Shown here: piece by piece, positions 5,581-5,607 of the stretch
Layout of the letters: each line of letters opens with the position of its first letter
Position numbering within the stretch: position 1 is the stretch's first letter
From: Deltaproteobacteria bacterium
Lineage (GTDB): Bacteria; Desulfobacterota; Desulfobacteria; Desulfobacterales; JAFDCJ01
DNA: 5,607 nucleotides
Assembly: GCA_024277475.1 (NCBI GenBank)
Contig: JAJRVC010000094.1
Span: 1-5,607 of the forward strand
Direction: 5' to 3'
The notes under the pieces: generated by a model
Seen by the model: the letters and a program-made list of their open reading frames with translations, nothing else
What the model was told of the DNA's origin: nothing
Database searches by the model: none
Translations under genes and position numbers: made by a program

Positions 5581-5607
5581 GTACAGGCTGCGTCCATTTG
5601 TCCAGCG

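Larger units (their letters stand above)
5198..5607. other. Gene-poor flank to the right of the insertion sequence
   Basis: No supported gene is found in these 410 bases. Apart from the possible fold at 5213-5271 and the palindrome at 5565-5580, the only coding-like trace is on the minus strand. Between stops at 5537-5535 and 5309-5307 the frame is open for about 75 codons, interrupted by one TAG (5474-5472). It includes the protein-like run VADILVVGYHAQDEGVAHG. It has no start codon or ribosome-binding site and I do not recognise it, so it could be an eroded gene fragment or chance. A 71-codon minus-strand frame (5285-5500) in another phase is basic and low in complexity and is not called. 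Confidence 0.45.

Overview
The window reads as a piece of a Gram-negative bacterial chromosome. It holds one leftward (minus-strand) block of housekeeping and envelope genes (about 1-4182) and one transposon-scarred, gene-poor stretch (about 4183-5607). A signal-peptide-bearing outer-membrane barrel protein ending in Phe supports a diderm host. The style of GlmU and DUF502 would fit a deltaproteobacterium-like lineage, but that is only an impression; nothing here fixes the taxon.

Left block, in order of transcription (right to left): a promoter (4154-4182), an unnamed outer-membrane beta-barrel protein (3446-4129), a 104-base gap with an imperfect hairpin, a PF04909-type amidohydrolase (2496-3341), a DUF502 inner-membrane protein (1767-2459), glmU (394-1770) and the start of glmS (1-354, running off the left edge). 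Amidohydrolase, DUF502, glmU and glmS are spaced 36 nt, 4 nt overlap and 39 nt, so they are probably co-transcribed. GlmS makes glucosamine-6-phosphate from fructose-6-phosphate and glutamine. GlmU acetylates glucosamine-1-phosphate and charges it to UDP-GlcNAc, the precursor of peptidoglycan and lipopolysaccharide. The isomerase step between them (GlmM) is not in the window. DUF502 is translationally coupled to glmU through a TTGA overlap, with glmU starting at TTG.

Right block: about 285 bases of AT-rich intergenic DNA, then one IS1-family insertion sequence (about 4468-5197). Its 227-residue transposase is recognisable end to end and keeps zinc-ribbon cysteines and a DDE triad, but it is broken by two single-base frameshifts. 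The second lies in a run of eight A and could in principle be bypassed by -1 slippage. The last 410 bases carry no convincing gene. They contain a possible three-way-junction fold (5213-5271), a palindrome (5565-5580) and perhaps an eroded coding fragment on the minus strand.

I do not see a convincing new multi-gene system. The observations most worth a second look are the frameshifted IS1 element, the folded sequence beside it, the DUF502-glmU coupling, and the hairpin over the DUF502 ribosome-binding site.
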